A stretch of DNA of 64,000 nt from Limnanthes douglasii subsp. nivea (GCA_036936605.1 JAUPFV010000001.1:213883138-213947137); one strand, 5' to 3'; counted from the first letter of the stretch, positions 20,473-32,730 are shown. The notes: generated by a model not told the origin, from the sequence alone. Numbers and translations: made by a program.

Positions 20473-21761
20473 TATCAGATAAAGATTTGATGTAGTTTTT
20501 CTCTCTTTTAAGGAGAGAGTTTATAGACAGTCTCTTTCCACTTTTACTTTTGTATGCAGACTTTAATTTGTTACTGATTATTGTGTTGAAATCATGTTCA
20601 GGGGAGGTGGCATTAGGAGACGCATTGCATCTTCCTATATTGTCACAGTGGGGAGAGTGAGACTCTTCAACAATCTGGTTTTTAGAAGTGTCATGGAAAT
20701 CTTGATCCAGACGTTGAAAGGAACCTATGATTTTAGGATCATTTTTGGAGGAACAATCTTCCTTTTCAAGACTCAACTCATTATTAGCATTAGGATCTGT
20801 AACAGCATCTTTAACTGTAATAATAGACTTTAGCTTTAATCTGTATACCTCACTAAAAGATTGTACCTTAGTAACTATAGGTATTTGAAGATTAGTAGAG
20901 CTTCCATGTAAAGAATCATTTTGAGCAATGTCATCATGTTTCTTTGTTGTTTCATGTATTTCATCTCTTTCATTATCCTTCGATTTCCCTTTTCTACAGT
21001 CATTAGCATCATGACCTAGATGTTAACAACTAGAATAGTAGGCCGGTGCGTTTCTGTAGCTAACTCTAACCCAGCAGCCATCATTCTCTCCAAAACCGAC
21101 CCATAGTCTTCTTATCAGCTTCTTAGAGACATCTATTTCGACTTGAGCATATCAAGCATTACTATTGGCTCTAAACTTGTCAGGGATAATAGTTCTGTAT
21201 ACATTGCCAAGAGAGGAGGCAAGATCTTTGATCACTGAGGCATTATACAAGTATTCTGGCATTCTTTCGAACCTGACCCACAGCAAGACGATTGGGTTTT
21301 CATAGCTTTTGTTGAAATCGGGGCCCCATTTTAACAAGCGCATAGTCTTCCCGTAAACATTCCAAATGTTTTTGGACCATAACATATTAACATCATCTTT
21401 GATACAAAATTCAATCAGTATATGTCGAGAATCAATGGTTACAAAACTATATGATCCTTTAAACTTGAAAGAATCAAGAAAAGCTTGGAGAGAAGCTCTT
21501 TCTGGAATTCCTAAACTGAATTTTCTGATCAATGTAGTTCTTGACTGTAGCAGCAGATGCTCAGTTTCTTTTGAATACTGAATTGAGTTATGGTCATCAG
21601 AATGTTTAATGAATTCCGTGAAAGTTTCTTGGTGGTTTGGTTTGAAGATATCCGCAAAAGATTTCCTAAATGTATTTTGTTTTTTTGGTCTCAATGGTGT
21701 TGGTCTCACTGTTATTTAGAAGAGCATGATATTCTTCTAAGTTTGCAGCTTCATGGTCCAT
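20456..21761 (-). pseudogene. LINE 1 ORF1: RNA-binding protein with DUF4283-type domain and zinc knuckle
   Basis: A likely start ATG is at 21759-21761 (MDHEAANLEEYHALL). A one-base shift then leads into the long frame at 21706-21152. That carries a DUF4283-type fold (FKFKGSYSFVTIDSRHILIEF, LWSKNIWNVYGK, PIVLLWVRFERMPEYLYN). A stop near 21150 precedes a zinc knuckle at about 21040-21000 (C..C lost to a stop, then HLGHDANDC). The C-terminal part is Lys/Ser-rich and ends at 20456, overlapping the ORF2 start by 17 bases. It would coat LINE RNA. Confidence 0.75.
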
Positions 21762-21850
21762 CGGAACAGATGGCTGGAAAAAGAATCGACTCGCGAAAAC
21801 TAGAGAAGAGTTTGCAATGAGGCAAACAGAAAGGAGAGGATGACAGGATG

Positions 21851-22065
21851 AGCACCTCTGAAGGTTATCAGAGGGATGCCGTCCCGGAGGAGCTACCGAA
21901 AATGGGCGACAAACACCCTTCTTTCAATGAGCCCAGCTTTCTTAGAGCCACCACCAAGATTTATCCTTATTTTTAAATTAATTGATTAACTAATTTGTTT
22001 ATGATAAATTTTATGATAGTGAAGAGTACATGTTAGAGCATAGTAGGCAAACACTAAAACCCAAT
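21851..22065. other. Unassigned interval between LINE 1 and element B
   Basis: The first part could be LINE 5' leader. The last ~100 bases are AT-rich and, with element B removed, join directly to the M2 transposase region at 32736. No gene seen. Confidence 0.4.
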
Positions 22066-22599
22066 TGATGAGTCCGAATTCAGCATGCTCCCCGAACAAG
22101 GGCAAATCGGTCTAGTCTCTCCGAATACCGGACAGGTTACATGGACAGGGATCGAACAGGTCACTTGGACCGGACAGATTTCTGTGAACACTATGAACTT
22201 AAGGCTGTTCGAACTATGACAAAAGTACTAAAAAACCTAAACACTTCTTGACTAAGCTACTTGCTCTCCTACTTAGAGCTGTTGGGTCTTTGAACATGAC
22301 CCGAGTCCATTAAACATGACCCGAAAGCCCATAAGGGCCCAAATATTACACTATAAATACCCAACCACCCGCATTAACTAGGGGTAATGAGAATTAACTG
22401 CTACCAAGCTGCTTAATCATCTCTCTACTCTCTACGCCCACCGTTAAACACCCACACACCACCGTTAAACACCCACACACCACTGTTAAGCACCCACACA
22501 CCACTGTTAAACACCCACACACCACTGTTAAACACCCACACACCACCTTAAAACTCCACTTGAAATTACCAGCCTACCCTCAGGCAATTATTATCCACA
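22066..22599 (+). repeat. Element B 5' LTR
   Basis: Begins TGATGAGTCC; TATA box TATAAATA at 22352-22359. A 21-bp direct repeat (core GTTAAACACCCACACACCAC) occurs about five times at 22439-22543, in the transcribed part. The element C LTR lacks this array. Confidence 0.92.
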
Positions 22600-22604
22600 C
22601 CAAA

Positions 22605-22622
22605 TTGGCGACCACAGTGGGA
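22605..22622 (+). other. Primer binding site of element B
   Basis: TTGGCGACCACAGTGGGA. Element C has the same site with two base differences (49517-49535, minus strand). It differs from the A/E site after TGGCG. Confidence 0.7.
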
Positions 22623-22674
22623 GGCGACGGTGCCTGAATCAAGCATTCAAAACCAGCAAAGAAAATCTGTCCGA

Positions 22675-24380
22675 ATGAATCCGGACAATCCTGAGGTACC
22701 ACCAGCTTTGCTCGAAGTGGTGGGAGAGAATGACGAATACACTATCGAAGAGCGTGACAGGTTGAGGGGTGAAATAGAAGCTCTGAGGGCAGAAAAGGCC
22801 AAGATGGGCGTGAAAGAGAAATCCAAAGCATCAGTTGCTCATCATACCGACAACCCCAGAGAGCCTGAGGCTTCAAAAACTTATGTGAGCACCAAAAAGA
22901 CACATGCCAGTTCTAAAAAGTCTCACCGGTCCAAGCCTGTGGAGAGTTCTGACTCGAGCTCAGAATCTTCAGATAGCTCTTCGGACAGTGAGGGAAATGA
23001 AAAATCCTTGTCCTCTAGCAGCGACGAGGGTCGAACCAGAAAAAAGCAAAAGCAGGTTAAGAAATATTCAAGAAAAAGAGACCACCATGGAAGAATGAAA
23101 AGGCATATTGGAAAGGGGTCATCTCACCACCGGAGGTATACGGACAAGATGCTGATGGATCCTTTTGCTTTCCACGATGAACCAGGTATCTTTGCAACTC
23201 CCAATGAGGATACTGTGTTTAGTCGTGGAAGGAATTGGAGGCAGTCTCCACTGTCTTCTAAAATTATGTCCGGAAACCTCCCCAAGAGGTTTGATAGCAC
23301 TAAAATAGAGAAGTACGATGGCAGTACTGATCCGGACAATCATTTGGAGCAATTCAAGAACTTCATGATGAACTTTGATGACGATGATAAACTACTTTGT
23401 AGGGCATTCTCCAAATTATTCACGGGGAGTGCTCTGAAATGGTACAACAGCCTGCCTCAGGGTTGTATTAAAGATTTTGATACGTTTTGGGTGGCCTTTC
23501 GAAGGCAGTTCGTATGGAGTAAGGAGCTGAAGGGAAATGGAGACACAATAATCCATTGTGCCCAGGAGCCTAATGAGTCCTTGAAAGAGTACATAAGCCA
23601 TTTTGTGAACACAAAGAATGGGTTGGCTGATTGCTTCGAACAGGTGGCAATAGCATCCCTAAGGCAAGGTTTGAACCCAGGCAATCTGGCTGATTCAGTG
23701 ACCAGAAAGAAGGCCATGACCCGGGGAGGGTTGCTAAATCAAGTTGGCAAATAAATAAACGTTGATGAAACAAAGAAAACCAGGGTGCACAGACAGGTGA
23801 AGTCCACCCCAGTGGCACCAACTCCAAATCAAAATCAGTCCGGGAACAAAGCGAGAGAAACCGGACAGGGGCATGGTAGGGCAAAAGCTCAGTCTTAACC
23901 AGCAGCTCCTGCTCATAGTCAACAATCCAGAAATAAGAGAGGGCCATGGGTCCAACCGGAGTGGTTCGCAGAGCTTAAAGAGAGTGTGGCCACCATTTTT
24001 GATAAAACAAAAGATGAGGTGCATTACCGGAGACCGGCAACCTTGTAGTCTCCCAGAGAGCATCGTAACAACTCCTTTTGCCAATATCACAATGATATTG
24101 GCCATACCACCGATGACTGCATAGCATTAAAACAAGAAGTTCAAAATTTGATTAAGAGGGGGAAGTTGGGTGCATACGTTAAAAGAAGAGGAGGCAACAT
24201 GCCTGATAACACTCACCGGGTTGGTCCAAGTAATGCTGCCTCGGAGGGGGCTATGGTTATAGTTGAAAGGTTTGATGTGGAATCTGAATACTTGGATCCT
24301 GATCCAACTCGAAACAGAGTGGGTGCTATTGAGGAATGTTCTAGATCGGTCTCCGGGCTCATTAGGTTTTTGAGTCGCTT
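22675..24380 (+). pseudogene. Element B gag
   Basis: I chose the ATG at 22675 because element C has the same ATG at its gag start; there is an in-frame GTG-led extension upstream. The N-terminus is a short coiled coil (RDRLRGEIEALRAEKAK), followed by a Ser/Asp-rich linker. The capsid domain at about 23220-23690 has LPKRFDSTKIEKYDG, LKWYNSLPQGCIKDF and SLRQGLNPG. The zinc-binding box ([15 protein letters not shown]) is at about 24078-24122. Stops at 23752 (CAA to TAA), near 23897 and at about 24046, and a frameshift near 24370, break it. The product would form the particle shell. Confidence 0.85.
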
Positions 24381-24401
24381 ACAATTTTTGGAGGGGACAC
24401 T

Positions 24402-25016
24402 ATGACAGCTCCTACTGCTTCTTCGAGAAAGAGGCACGTTCATAATTTAGCCTCCCAGCTAGAAGGAGGAATGACATCTTATCAGTCACCGAACTCATTC
24501 CCCTTCATTGTCTTTGATGAAGATGATTTGAGAGACATTGCTGGCCCTCGTGAGGATGCTGTTGTCATAGGAGCATCTATAGGGGGCAATGAAATAAAGC
24601 GAATCCTGGTGGATACTGGAAGCTCAGCCAATATCCTTTTTCTAACCACTTACAAGAAAATGAAAAATCCAGCTGTAATTCAAAAGTCGGACAGGTCAAT
24701 CGTGGGCTTCACAGGCAGCTCAGCCGATGTGATCGGAGAGTTTGAAGAAGAGGTGTTATTGGGCAAGGGCCCTTTCAAGAAAATGGTCAGAATACTCTTT
24801 ATTGTGGTGGATTGTCCCACTTGCTATAATGTTATTCTGGGGAGGTCTTGGCTCTCTAGGATGCATGCAGTGGCTTCAACGGTCCATCAGTGTTTGAAGT
24901 ATGCTGTTCAGGGGCAGGTTGGAGTTGTCCGGAGCAGCCAAAAGATTGCAAGAGAATGTTATGCCACTGCCTTGGCTCCTCGAACGCTGGGGGCAGTCCG
25001 CATCGATGAACAATAG
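24402..25016 (+). pseudogene. Element B aspartic protease region
   Basis: The reading frame has the retropepsin active site [12 protein letters not shown] (24607-24642, with DTG at 24613-24621), then a second strand (IVGFTGSSADVIG) and the flap-like NVILGRSWLSRMHA. It ends at TAG 25014-25016. In the full polyprotein it would cut gag from pol. The DTG is intact here but mutated in element C. Confidence 0.82.
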
Positions 25017-25076
25017 TAGTTTGAGGGCCTTTCTGGGGGTGAGGGTGAAATTGATGACCCTAGAGAGACCCCTGGA

Positions 25077-26960
25077 GTGTTGATACCAATTGAAGAGGTT
25101 GAAACGAACTGTTTGGAAGAAGGTAAGAATGTCAAGATAGGGTCCAAGATGCCACCAATGTTGAAAAAAGAAATGTTGAAATTTTTGAAAGACCATCAAC
25201 ACGTTTTCGCATGGTGCAATGCTGATGTTACTGGAGTTCCATCAGAAGTGATATCCCATCACCTATCTGTCCAGAGAGATGTAGCACCAGTGGTTCAAAA
25301 GAGAAGAGCTTTCTCAAAAGAAAAGGATGATGTCATTGTACAAGAGGTTGAAAGACTCACAAAGATGGGGCACATTTAAGAATCTCAATACCCTTTGTGG
25401 ACTGCCAATCCTGTCCTGGTAAAAAAGAAAAATGGCAAGTGGCGCATGTGCATTGACTTCACAGACCTCAATAGAGCTTGCCCAAAAGACTTGTATCCGG
25501 TCCCCTAGATAGACCAGTTAGTAGACTCTACCTCTGGGAACAAGTTCCTTTCCTTTATGGTTGCCTTCTCCGGGTACAATCAGATTCAAGTAGATCCAAA
25601 GGATCAAGAGCATACTACGTTTGTCACTGACAGGGGTCTACATTGCTACAAGGTGATGCCATTTGGTTTGAAAAATGCTGGGGCTACTTATCAAAGGTTA
25701 GTCAACAAGGCATTTGCTGATCAAATTGGAAGAAATATGGAGGTTTACATTGACGATATGATGGTGAAAAGTATGGATGAGCAGCTACACTTGTCCGACC
25801 TCCAAGAAACTTTGGCCAACTTGGTGAAAGTGAATTTAAAATTAAACCCTGAAAAGTGTGTGTTCGGAGTGCAGTCCGGGAAATTCTTAGGGTATATTAT
25901 AAGTGAACATGGAATACAGCCCGATCCGGACCAGCTCAATGCTCTATTCTAGATGGAGCCTCCACGAAACATTAAAGAAGTGCAGCGCTTAACGGGGAGA
26001 TTAGCTGCCTTAAACAGATTCATCTCGAGATCTTCGGACATGTGTGCTCCTTTCTTTCAAACTTTGAAGGGTGCAAAGGGGTTCGAGTGGACCCCACAGT
26101 GTGATGAGGCTTTCAAAGAAATCAAGAAACATCTTTCCTCTCCCAAAACTTTGTTCAAACCAATCGATGGGGAGACTCTCTTCGTTTATTTGGCAGTTTC
26201 AAGTTGTGCCATCAGTGCTGTGCTGGTAAGAGAGGTTGGTGGACATCCCCATCCAGTGTATTACATCAGCAAAAGCTTGATTGATGCAGAGAGGCGTTAC
26301 TTAAAACTTGAAAAATTGGCACTAGCCCTGGTGATAGCTGCAAGGAAGATGAGGCCTTATTTCTAGGCTCATCCTATCATCGTCCGAACCTTTTTTCCCT
26401 TAAATAATGTACTTCAGAAAGCAGAAATTTCGAGCAGAATGACTAAGTGGTCAGTGGAGTTAAGGGACTTCGATATAGACTTTGCTCCCCGGACAGCAGT
26501 CAAAGCCCAAGTTGTGGCTGATTTTCTGGTTGAATTCCACTCCGATAGGGATTCAGAGCAAGCTACTAATATAAACGATAAGAAAATGTGGATCGTCCGA
26601 ACAGACAGTGGATCTAGCACTATGGGATGCGGTGCAGGAATATGTTTAACTTCCCCATATGGGGACAACATGTATCAGGCTATTTGTTTTGCTTTCAGGG
26701 CATCTAATAACGAGTCCGAATACGAAGCAGCTATAGCTGGGTTAAAGTTAGCCTACATCTGTGGGGCTAAGAGGGTCAATCTGCTAAGTGACTCCCAATT
26801 TCTTGTCCACCATGCCTTAGGCCAATCTGAGGCTAGAAAGGAGCAACTTGTAAAGTATTTACTCCTCCTCAAAAATGAAGCACTGAAATTTAAAGCTGTT
26901 GTCTATGAGCACATTCCCCAGGCAGAAAATGAGCTAGCAGACTCATTGGCAACTATAGCA
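25077..26960 (+). pseudogene. Element B reverse transcriptase and two RNase H domains
   Basis: The RT covers about 25200-25950 (VVQKRRAFSKEK, KWRMCIDFTDLNRACPKD, VMPFGLKNAGATYQRLV, catalytic YIDDMMVKS at 25746-25772). The connection RNase H spans about 26080-26360 (LFVYLAVSSCAISAVL). A second RNase H of the archaeal-like type known in Tat elements lies at 26590-26960 (RTDSGSS, NESEYEAAIAGL, LLSDSQ, ENELADSLA). Stops at 25377, 25507, 25950 and 26364, some clearly CAG to TAG, break the frame. The usual DGG of the second RNase H reads DSG. Confidence 0.87.
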
Positions 26961-28304
26961 TATACGGAGTCATACCCATGGATCCATGTGCTTGAAAGCC
27001 CTTCTATTCAACTTGGTAAGGGTAAAGAAGAGGAAATTTTTGAAATACAAGTAAAACAGCCTCAAGACTGGAGATCTCCTCTAGTACAATATATGTCCGA
27101 TGGTATTGTGCCTTCAGATAAGTCACAAGCCAGAACATTGAAACACAAGGCTCGTGGTTTCATTATATTGAGAGAAGTGTTGTACAAAAAATCCTATAGT
27201 AAACCTCTCCAACGTTGTTTGGGGGATGATGAGTCACAAGTGGTCCTCTCCGAATTGCATGATGGTGAGGGATCAGCCCATTGTGGATTTAGATCTTTAA
27301 CAAGAAGAGTATTACTCTCCGGATATTATTGGCCGTCAATTATGAAAGATGCTAAGGAATTGGTGAGGAGGTGTGACCCATGCCAGAGGTACAACAATGA
27401 AATTCATGTACCAGCCATTCCTTTGGAGTCAATTTCTGAGCCCATCCCTTTTGCTCGATGGGGGTTGGACTTAGTAGGGCCTCTCCCTGTGGCGTCTGGA
27501 GGGCGTAAAACTATAATTATGGCCATTGACTACTTCTCAAAGTGGATAGAAGCAGCCCCCCTGGCAGGGACAATGTCAAAAGCTGTCATAAAATTCATTA
27601 TATCCAACATATGTTGCAGATTTGGTGTCCCACAGAAAATAACAACAGACAATGGGCCACATTTTGACAATAGAGAAATGGAAAGCTTCTGTGCCTCAAG
27701 GGGTATAAAATATTGTTTTTCTTCACCTTTCCACCCACAAGCCAATGGGCAAGTTGAAGTGGCTAATAGGACTATACTGTCCGGTTTAAGGAAGAATCTG
27801 GAAGGGGCTGCTGGGAAGTGGCCTAGTTATCTACAAGAAGTCTTGTGGGCCTACCGGACAACACCTGGGGCTGCAACACAAGAATCACCCTTCGCCTTGG
27901 TCTATGGAATGGATGCAGTAGCCCCCATAGAGAAGACACTCCCTTCCTTTCGTGTTCACAACTTCTCCGGATACGCTAATGAGATGGCAATCAGAAATCA
28001 ACTTGATTTTATAGAAGAAAGACGGGTTAAAGCTCGCCTTAGAGTTGCACACTATCAGGGCTTGATGAGAAGCAGGTTTGCTTCTAAAGTTAAAAGAAGA
28101 GATTTCCAACCAGGGGACAAAGTATTAAGGAAGGTCTTCTTACATACTAAAGAAAAGCTCTTCGGAAAGCTGGCCCCAACCTGGGAGGGTCCGTATATTG
28201 TGGTTGAAAGAATCAAGCCTGGAACTTATTGGTTGGAAGACAAAGATGGCAGGGTTCTAACTCATCCTTGGAATATTGAGCATCTTCGGATGTACTTGGA
28301 ATAA
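26961..28304 (+). pseudogene. Element B integrase (long uninterrupted frame)
   Basis: It is part of a 621-codon open frame (26439-28304) that also covers the end of RNase H. Zinc finger: ELHDGEGSAHCGF ... CDPCQ. Core: DLVGPLP, TTDNGPHFDN, HPQANGQVEVANRT. C-terminal domain: GDKVLRKVFLHTKEK and WEGPYIVVERIKPGTYWL. It ends at 28302-28304. This domain is the best preserved part of B, but it depends on the broken upstream frame for expression. Confidence 0.87.
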
Positions 28305-28792
28305 CACTTGTGTAAATATTTACTTGTTTGAACTTCCATGTAAATATTTGGGGGCATACTCTTTCCTCCCTGGTGGCACGGGGAGGTTTTAATGAGGTGT
28401 CCGGATGGTTGAATAAAATTCGATGCCTTCTTCAAAATTTTCTAAGTATTTTCAAAGTTCTATCTCTTGTTATACTACCCGGACTGAAAGATCTAAGGGC
28501 TATTTTAACTCTAGCCAGAGAATTTAAACACTCTCACAATGCAATAACTAAAAGCTACTTAAACTCTAGCTATCTAAACTAAAACAAATAATGAAAGAAG
28601 ATGATGGTTGTCCAAAACAGAAATATTCATTGAACAACTTAAAATTGCCTTGGCCTTCCAAGGACTTTCGAATAAGTCAGGATACAGCACAAAAAACCTG
28701 TCCGAACAAATACCGGACACCACTACAAAAAGAGTGCCTTGGCCTTCCAAGGACTTTAGTTTGAATAAAAGATAAACCAAGTAAACCATAAA
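28305..28792 (+). other. Element B hairpin-rich spacer between integrase and aORF
   Basis: Holds the stem CCTCCC...GGGAGG (28365-28386). Two copies of the palindrome CCTTGGCCTTCCAAGG lie at 28648-28663 and 28737-28752, 89 bases apart. It separates two converging coding units. Element C has both features at the same spacing. Confidence 0.7.
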
Positions 28793-31761
28793 TTAAGATT
28801 GAGCCTTTGAAGATGGCTCCCCTTCATCTGCTTTCTTACCCTTAGAGTCGCTCCCCCATTCGACCACCTTCTTGCCTTTGGGATCATTCTCCTCTTCGCC
28901 TGGGCTCTCTCCGGTCCTCTCTTCATCATCAGATGAAGACCCACTGGAAATTCTATCCTCTTCGACCATTGTATAATATGGAAGGTCATCATCATCCACA
29001 TAGAGCCATAAGTCCCCCAGGGTTCTCTTCGGAATTCTTTTATGAAAAAGGAGAACCATATCAGACTTCACCCTTTGAAGCAATAACTCTTCGCTTTTAA
29101 TCATCTCACTGGCGTAGGCATTGATCTTGGCATTGATTGTAGCCTCTTGATCCCTTAACAAAGCAGTTTTCTCCTCAGTAGCCCTGGTCACTGCATTCTC
29201 AAGAGCGATCTTGTCAGTGTCACGTTGGTGATAATCTTCTCCTTGGCAGTGGTCTCTCCCTTTGAGACACTAAGGTCTTTCTCCATACCGGATAGCTTCT
29301 CCCGGAGATCTCTTATGGTTTCTTCTAAGGTGGCAACTTTTGTGTTGCTTTCATCTTGATTCCTCTTCAGCTCCTCATTTGCTTCCGTAAGCAAATCAGC
29401 ATTTGCAGTAGCAGTGCGAAGGTCTTCGGACAGCTTTTCCTTCTCAGACTTGAGGTCTTTGATGATGTCTACTTGACCCCGGACTTGTCTTTCCAGTGTG
29501 AGTACTGGCTGCACATTGCTAAGCAAAGAATGGGCTATGGTGTCCTTTTCACTAGAAACAATGAAAGTCTTACCATTGAAGTTGACCGTATTGGAGCTGC
29601 TCGGAGGGATGTAAGGCCCTGCGAACTCGTCTCTGGGGAGGCCAAGGAAGTACTCACCAAGCCCAGCCAGAATAGTGATGTCCACTTCATCGAGGTTGAG
29701 ATCTCCACCCTCTACCTCATCGGTATGAAAGTCCCTTGGGATCTCTTCGGCCAACGTTGGGTCAGAGGGGTCAGTGGGGAAAGAGGGCTCCGGATCCCGG
29801 AGAGCAAGCTCATCTCCTTGTGAAGTCTTTTTCTTCTTGGCTTCTCGGTCAGCGCCTTAACCTGCTTGCTTGCGAGTCCTCTTGGGAGCCCTTGGAGGTT
29901 TTGGAAGGTCTGCTTCCTGTCTTTCGGTCTCTTGCTCCACCACTTGCAAGAGAGCTGCATCAATTAGACTCTGGGCCGGCCCCTCCGGGTCTGTTGGAGC
30001 ATCCTTCTCAGCATCACTTGCCCCCTTTTTGCCTCTCTTCTTGCCCTTCATTTTGCTTGGGGATTTGGCCCAGACAGGTAGGAAGAGTGTCCCATCTAGT
30101 TCGTGGGACCTTCTAAGCACAATGTCTTCAGGAGGCTGGGTGGTGAGCTCTTCCCAGGTAAGGTCTCTCCGACCTGTGGTGTTCCATAGGTGAGACCTTG
30201 CCAGATTTCCAGGGGTGAAGGCTTTGTGGAATCGATTCTCCCAGTTCTCTGCGACCCAAGCATTGATTTTTCCACAGGTAACCTGTCCGACCTTCAAATA
30301 ATCCCCGAACTCCTTTGGCAGCTCTGTTAGAACAAATGAGAGATCAGTTAATTTAAACCAACTTAAAGAAGGAAGAAATGGACAAAGAGTTAAAGTAAGA
30401 AACTTACGGTCACTCCTCCACCTGCTCCTGAGGAGGCTTGGGTTCTCTCCGGCCTTGATCTTTTTGCCGTTCTCCCAAACGCCACTGACAAACCGAAATT
30501 GGCTCCTCCATTTGCTCTCTGACTCCAAGAGATCATCAATAGCCTTGAGATCGTTCCCCATATTGAAGTGGTAGAAGAGGAATTGGTGATGCTTGCAAAG
30601 GTTGGCCACCGCTGCGAACTCTTCCATAGGGAGAGGGGTCCCGGACAGCCTAGATGCCATGATACATGACATCAGAGTATACCAGCCATTGGGACTCAGC
30701 TGGCTCGGGCAGAGCTTCACCAGGTGGAAGTATCGAACGATCTCCGGGTCCAGTGGGAACCTGAATCCCCAATTAAATAGCTCTGTAAAAAAGACTATTT
30801 CGTTCCTCTTGCAATCCATAGGGGTCTCTGGATCTATGGGGATCCTTATCTTTACATTTTCTGGGATCCCCCATTTTGTGCGCATTCGACCCAGGTCAGA
30901 AGTATGGATGAATGCATACTTGGTCTTCTGTAAGGCCAAGAGATATTTGAGCTCAACTCTGTGGAAACACGGCCCCACCTTCTCTTCAAGGCACTCCGGC
31001 AGGTCCAGATGCCTCAAGTACAGTTTTTCCTTGCCTTTTTTGGCAGCAACAGCATTTTCAGTCTGGCCGGAGGACTCAGACTCAAAAGGGACCTCTTCAG
31101 CAGAGTCCTCCATTCTTTCCTCCATAATTGTTGGGAGAATGTCTGTGGTAGTGGTCCGGGGAGGGTTAAAGCTTGGCTCAGCCTGGCTTCCGGACTGCTG
31201 GCCTTCTGTGTTTCTTTGACTTCTCATCTCAGGCTGGGGCTCAGAGGCAGAAGTCTCTCTTGGAAGTACCGGACTGCTGGTCTCCGGACCAGATGGCCTT
31301 TCCCAGAGAGCTCTGATGGGCACTCCAGACCCAGAGCCACTGTTTTTTGCCCCCGATTTGGAGGGAGTATTCTTGGAGGCTAGCCCTTTGACTAGCCGGC
31401 TTGTCCTTTTAACCACCAGCTTCTCCGGAGAGTGCTCTGTGTCAGACCCCATTGCAATAAACGGCGAAGGTTTCCTAACACTTGTAACTGTGACTCCTGG
31501 CTCAACAGCAGGTACTGACTCCTGAACTGAGGAACCAGAGACTATGGGCGAAATGGTGGATTGAAAGAGTTTTTTGGGCTTAGTACCTTTGGAGGAAGAT
31601 GAGCCTCGATCTGACTCAGTAACAGAGGCGACTGGTTTATCAACGGGTGATGAAGGTAGCTCTGCTGCTATTCGTCTCTCCTTCTCAACTTTTTGTGCTC
31701 TTTCCAAGTCCTAAAGATTGAGCCACCCACCTTTGATCAATGCTGTTCTTGCTGTAAACAT
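28793..31761 (-). pseudogene. Element B antisense ORF with gypsy-type transposon domain, coiled coil and acidic tail
   Basis: The ATG at 31759-31761 (MFTARTALIKGGWLNL) is soon followed by a TAG. The frame then runs 31707-29857: Ser/Pro-rich N-terminus, then at about 30980-30430 the domain with GIPENVKIRIPIDPETP, FTELFNWGFRFPLDPE and LSPNGWYTLMSC. A GT-AG intron of 84 bp lies at 30324-30407 and happens to be open in frame. After a stop near 29860 come a coiled coil (about 29520-29100) and an acidic tail ending EGEPSSKAQS. A frameshift near 29200 breaks it. It resembles no catalytic family I can name and is convergent with pol. Confidence 0.8.
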
Positions 31762-31861
31762 AAACTACCCAGAAAACCTTTGCTTTAGAGAGAGAAAGCT
31801 CTGAGTAAATTTGCAGAGTAAATGTGAAAGAGATGGTAAAACAGTGGAAAATAAGTTTGAA

Positions 31862-32040
31862 TTTATATTAAAATCTGAGAAGAGGAGTTGATTCCTAGGA
31901 GAATTCGAAAAGTTTGCAATAATTAAAAGACGACGCTGATGTCACTACTTGTAATTAAAGAGGTTGCTTTTCGAAGAAGGTGGTGCGAAATTCAAGGTGA
32001 AAAAACGGCTGGAGTGACCAATCAGAGAGCGACACGTGTC
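31862..32040 (-). promoter_or_regulatory. Promoter of the element B aORF: TATA, CCAAT and G-box
   Basis: Upstream of the aORF ATG on the minus strand are TAATATAAAT (31862-31872), an ATTGG/CCAAT element (about 32018) and the palindromic G-box GACACGTGTC (32031-32040). The leader is CT-rich and includes CTCTCTCTAAAGCAAA. Element C has a matching TATA and leader. Confidence 0.55.
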
Positions 32041-32179
32041 CCACTAACTCTGACAAAAACCGTTTTGAATTCGTGAAAGTTTAATCTGTCCGGGTATACC
32101 CATAGATCTGTCCGGGTTGAAAACCACTTCTGACGTCGGACTATTTTTCAGTTCTTTGACAAGAATACTTGCTCAAACA

Positions 32180-32196
32180 CCTAAAAAAGGGGCTCC
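32180..32196 (+). other. Polypurine tract of element B
   Basis: The purine run AAAAAAGGGG followed by CTCC directly precedes the 3' LTR. It primes plus-strand synthesis. Element C has the same tract (39956-39972, reversed). Confidence 0.65.
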
Positions 32197-32730
32197 TGAT
32201 GAGTCCGAATTCAGCATGCTCCCCGAACAAGGCCAAATCGGTCTAGTCTCTCAGAATACCGGACAGGTTACATGGACAGGGATCGAACAGGTCACTTGGA
32301 CCGGACAGATTTCTGTGAACATTATGAATTTAAGGCTGTTCGAACTATGACAAAAGTACTAAAAAACCTAAACACTTCTTGACTAAGCTACTTGCTCTCC
32401 TACTTAGAGCTCTTGGGTCTTTGAACATGACCCGGGTCCATTAAACATGACCCGAAAGCCCATAAGGGCCCAAACATTACACTATAAATACCCAACCACC
32501 CGCATTAACTAGGGGTAATGAGAATTAACTGCTACCAAGCTGCTTAATCATCTCTCTACTCTCTACTCCCACCGTTAAACACCCACACACCACCGTTAAA
32601 CACCCACACACCACTGTTACACACCCACACACCACTGTTAAACACCCACACACCACTGTTAAACACCCACACACCACCTTAAAACTCCACTTGAAATTAC
32701 CAGCCTACCCTCAGGCAATTATTATCCACA
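32197..32730 (+). repeat. Element B 3' LTR
   Basis: Same length as the 5' LTR, with about ten substitutions by eye. TATAAATA at 32483-32490, and the 21-bp array at about 32568-32673. Confidence 0.92.

Larger units (their letters stand above)
16451..21850 (-). mobile_element. LINE 1: L1-type non-LTR retrotransposon with C-terminal RNase H, decayed
   Basis: On the minus strand: ORF1 with a DUF4283-type domain and zinc knuckle, then ORF2 with apurinic-type endonuclease, reverse transcriptase, a zinc-finger region and RNase H. The coding order is complete but many frameshifts and stops break it. No polyA tail or target duplication was found. The 3' end appears to stop shortly after RNase H, and the 5' end lies somewhere in 21770-21980. 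Confidence 0.85.
22066..32730 (+). mobile_element. Element B: near full-length Tat-type Ty3/gypsy retrotransposon
   Basis: LTRs 22066-22599 and 32197-32730 are each 534 bp and differ at about ten positions by eye (roughly 2%). The 5-mer CCAAT flanks both ends (22061-22065, 32731-32735) if the LTR is closed at ...CCACA. Homology with C would extend the LTR by CCA and make the duplication imperfect. Order: LTR, PBS, gag, protease, RT, RNase H, second RNase H, integrase, hairpin region, antisense aORF with its own promoter, PPT, LTR. Scattered stops (mostly CAA or CAG to TAA or TAG) inactivate it. It is inserted in or next to M2. Confidence 0.93.
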
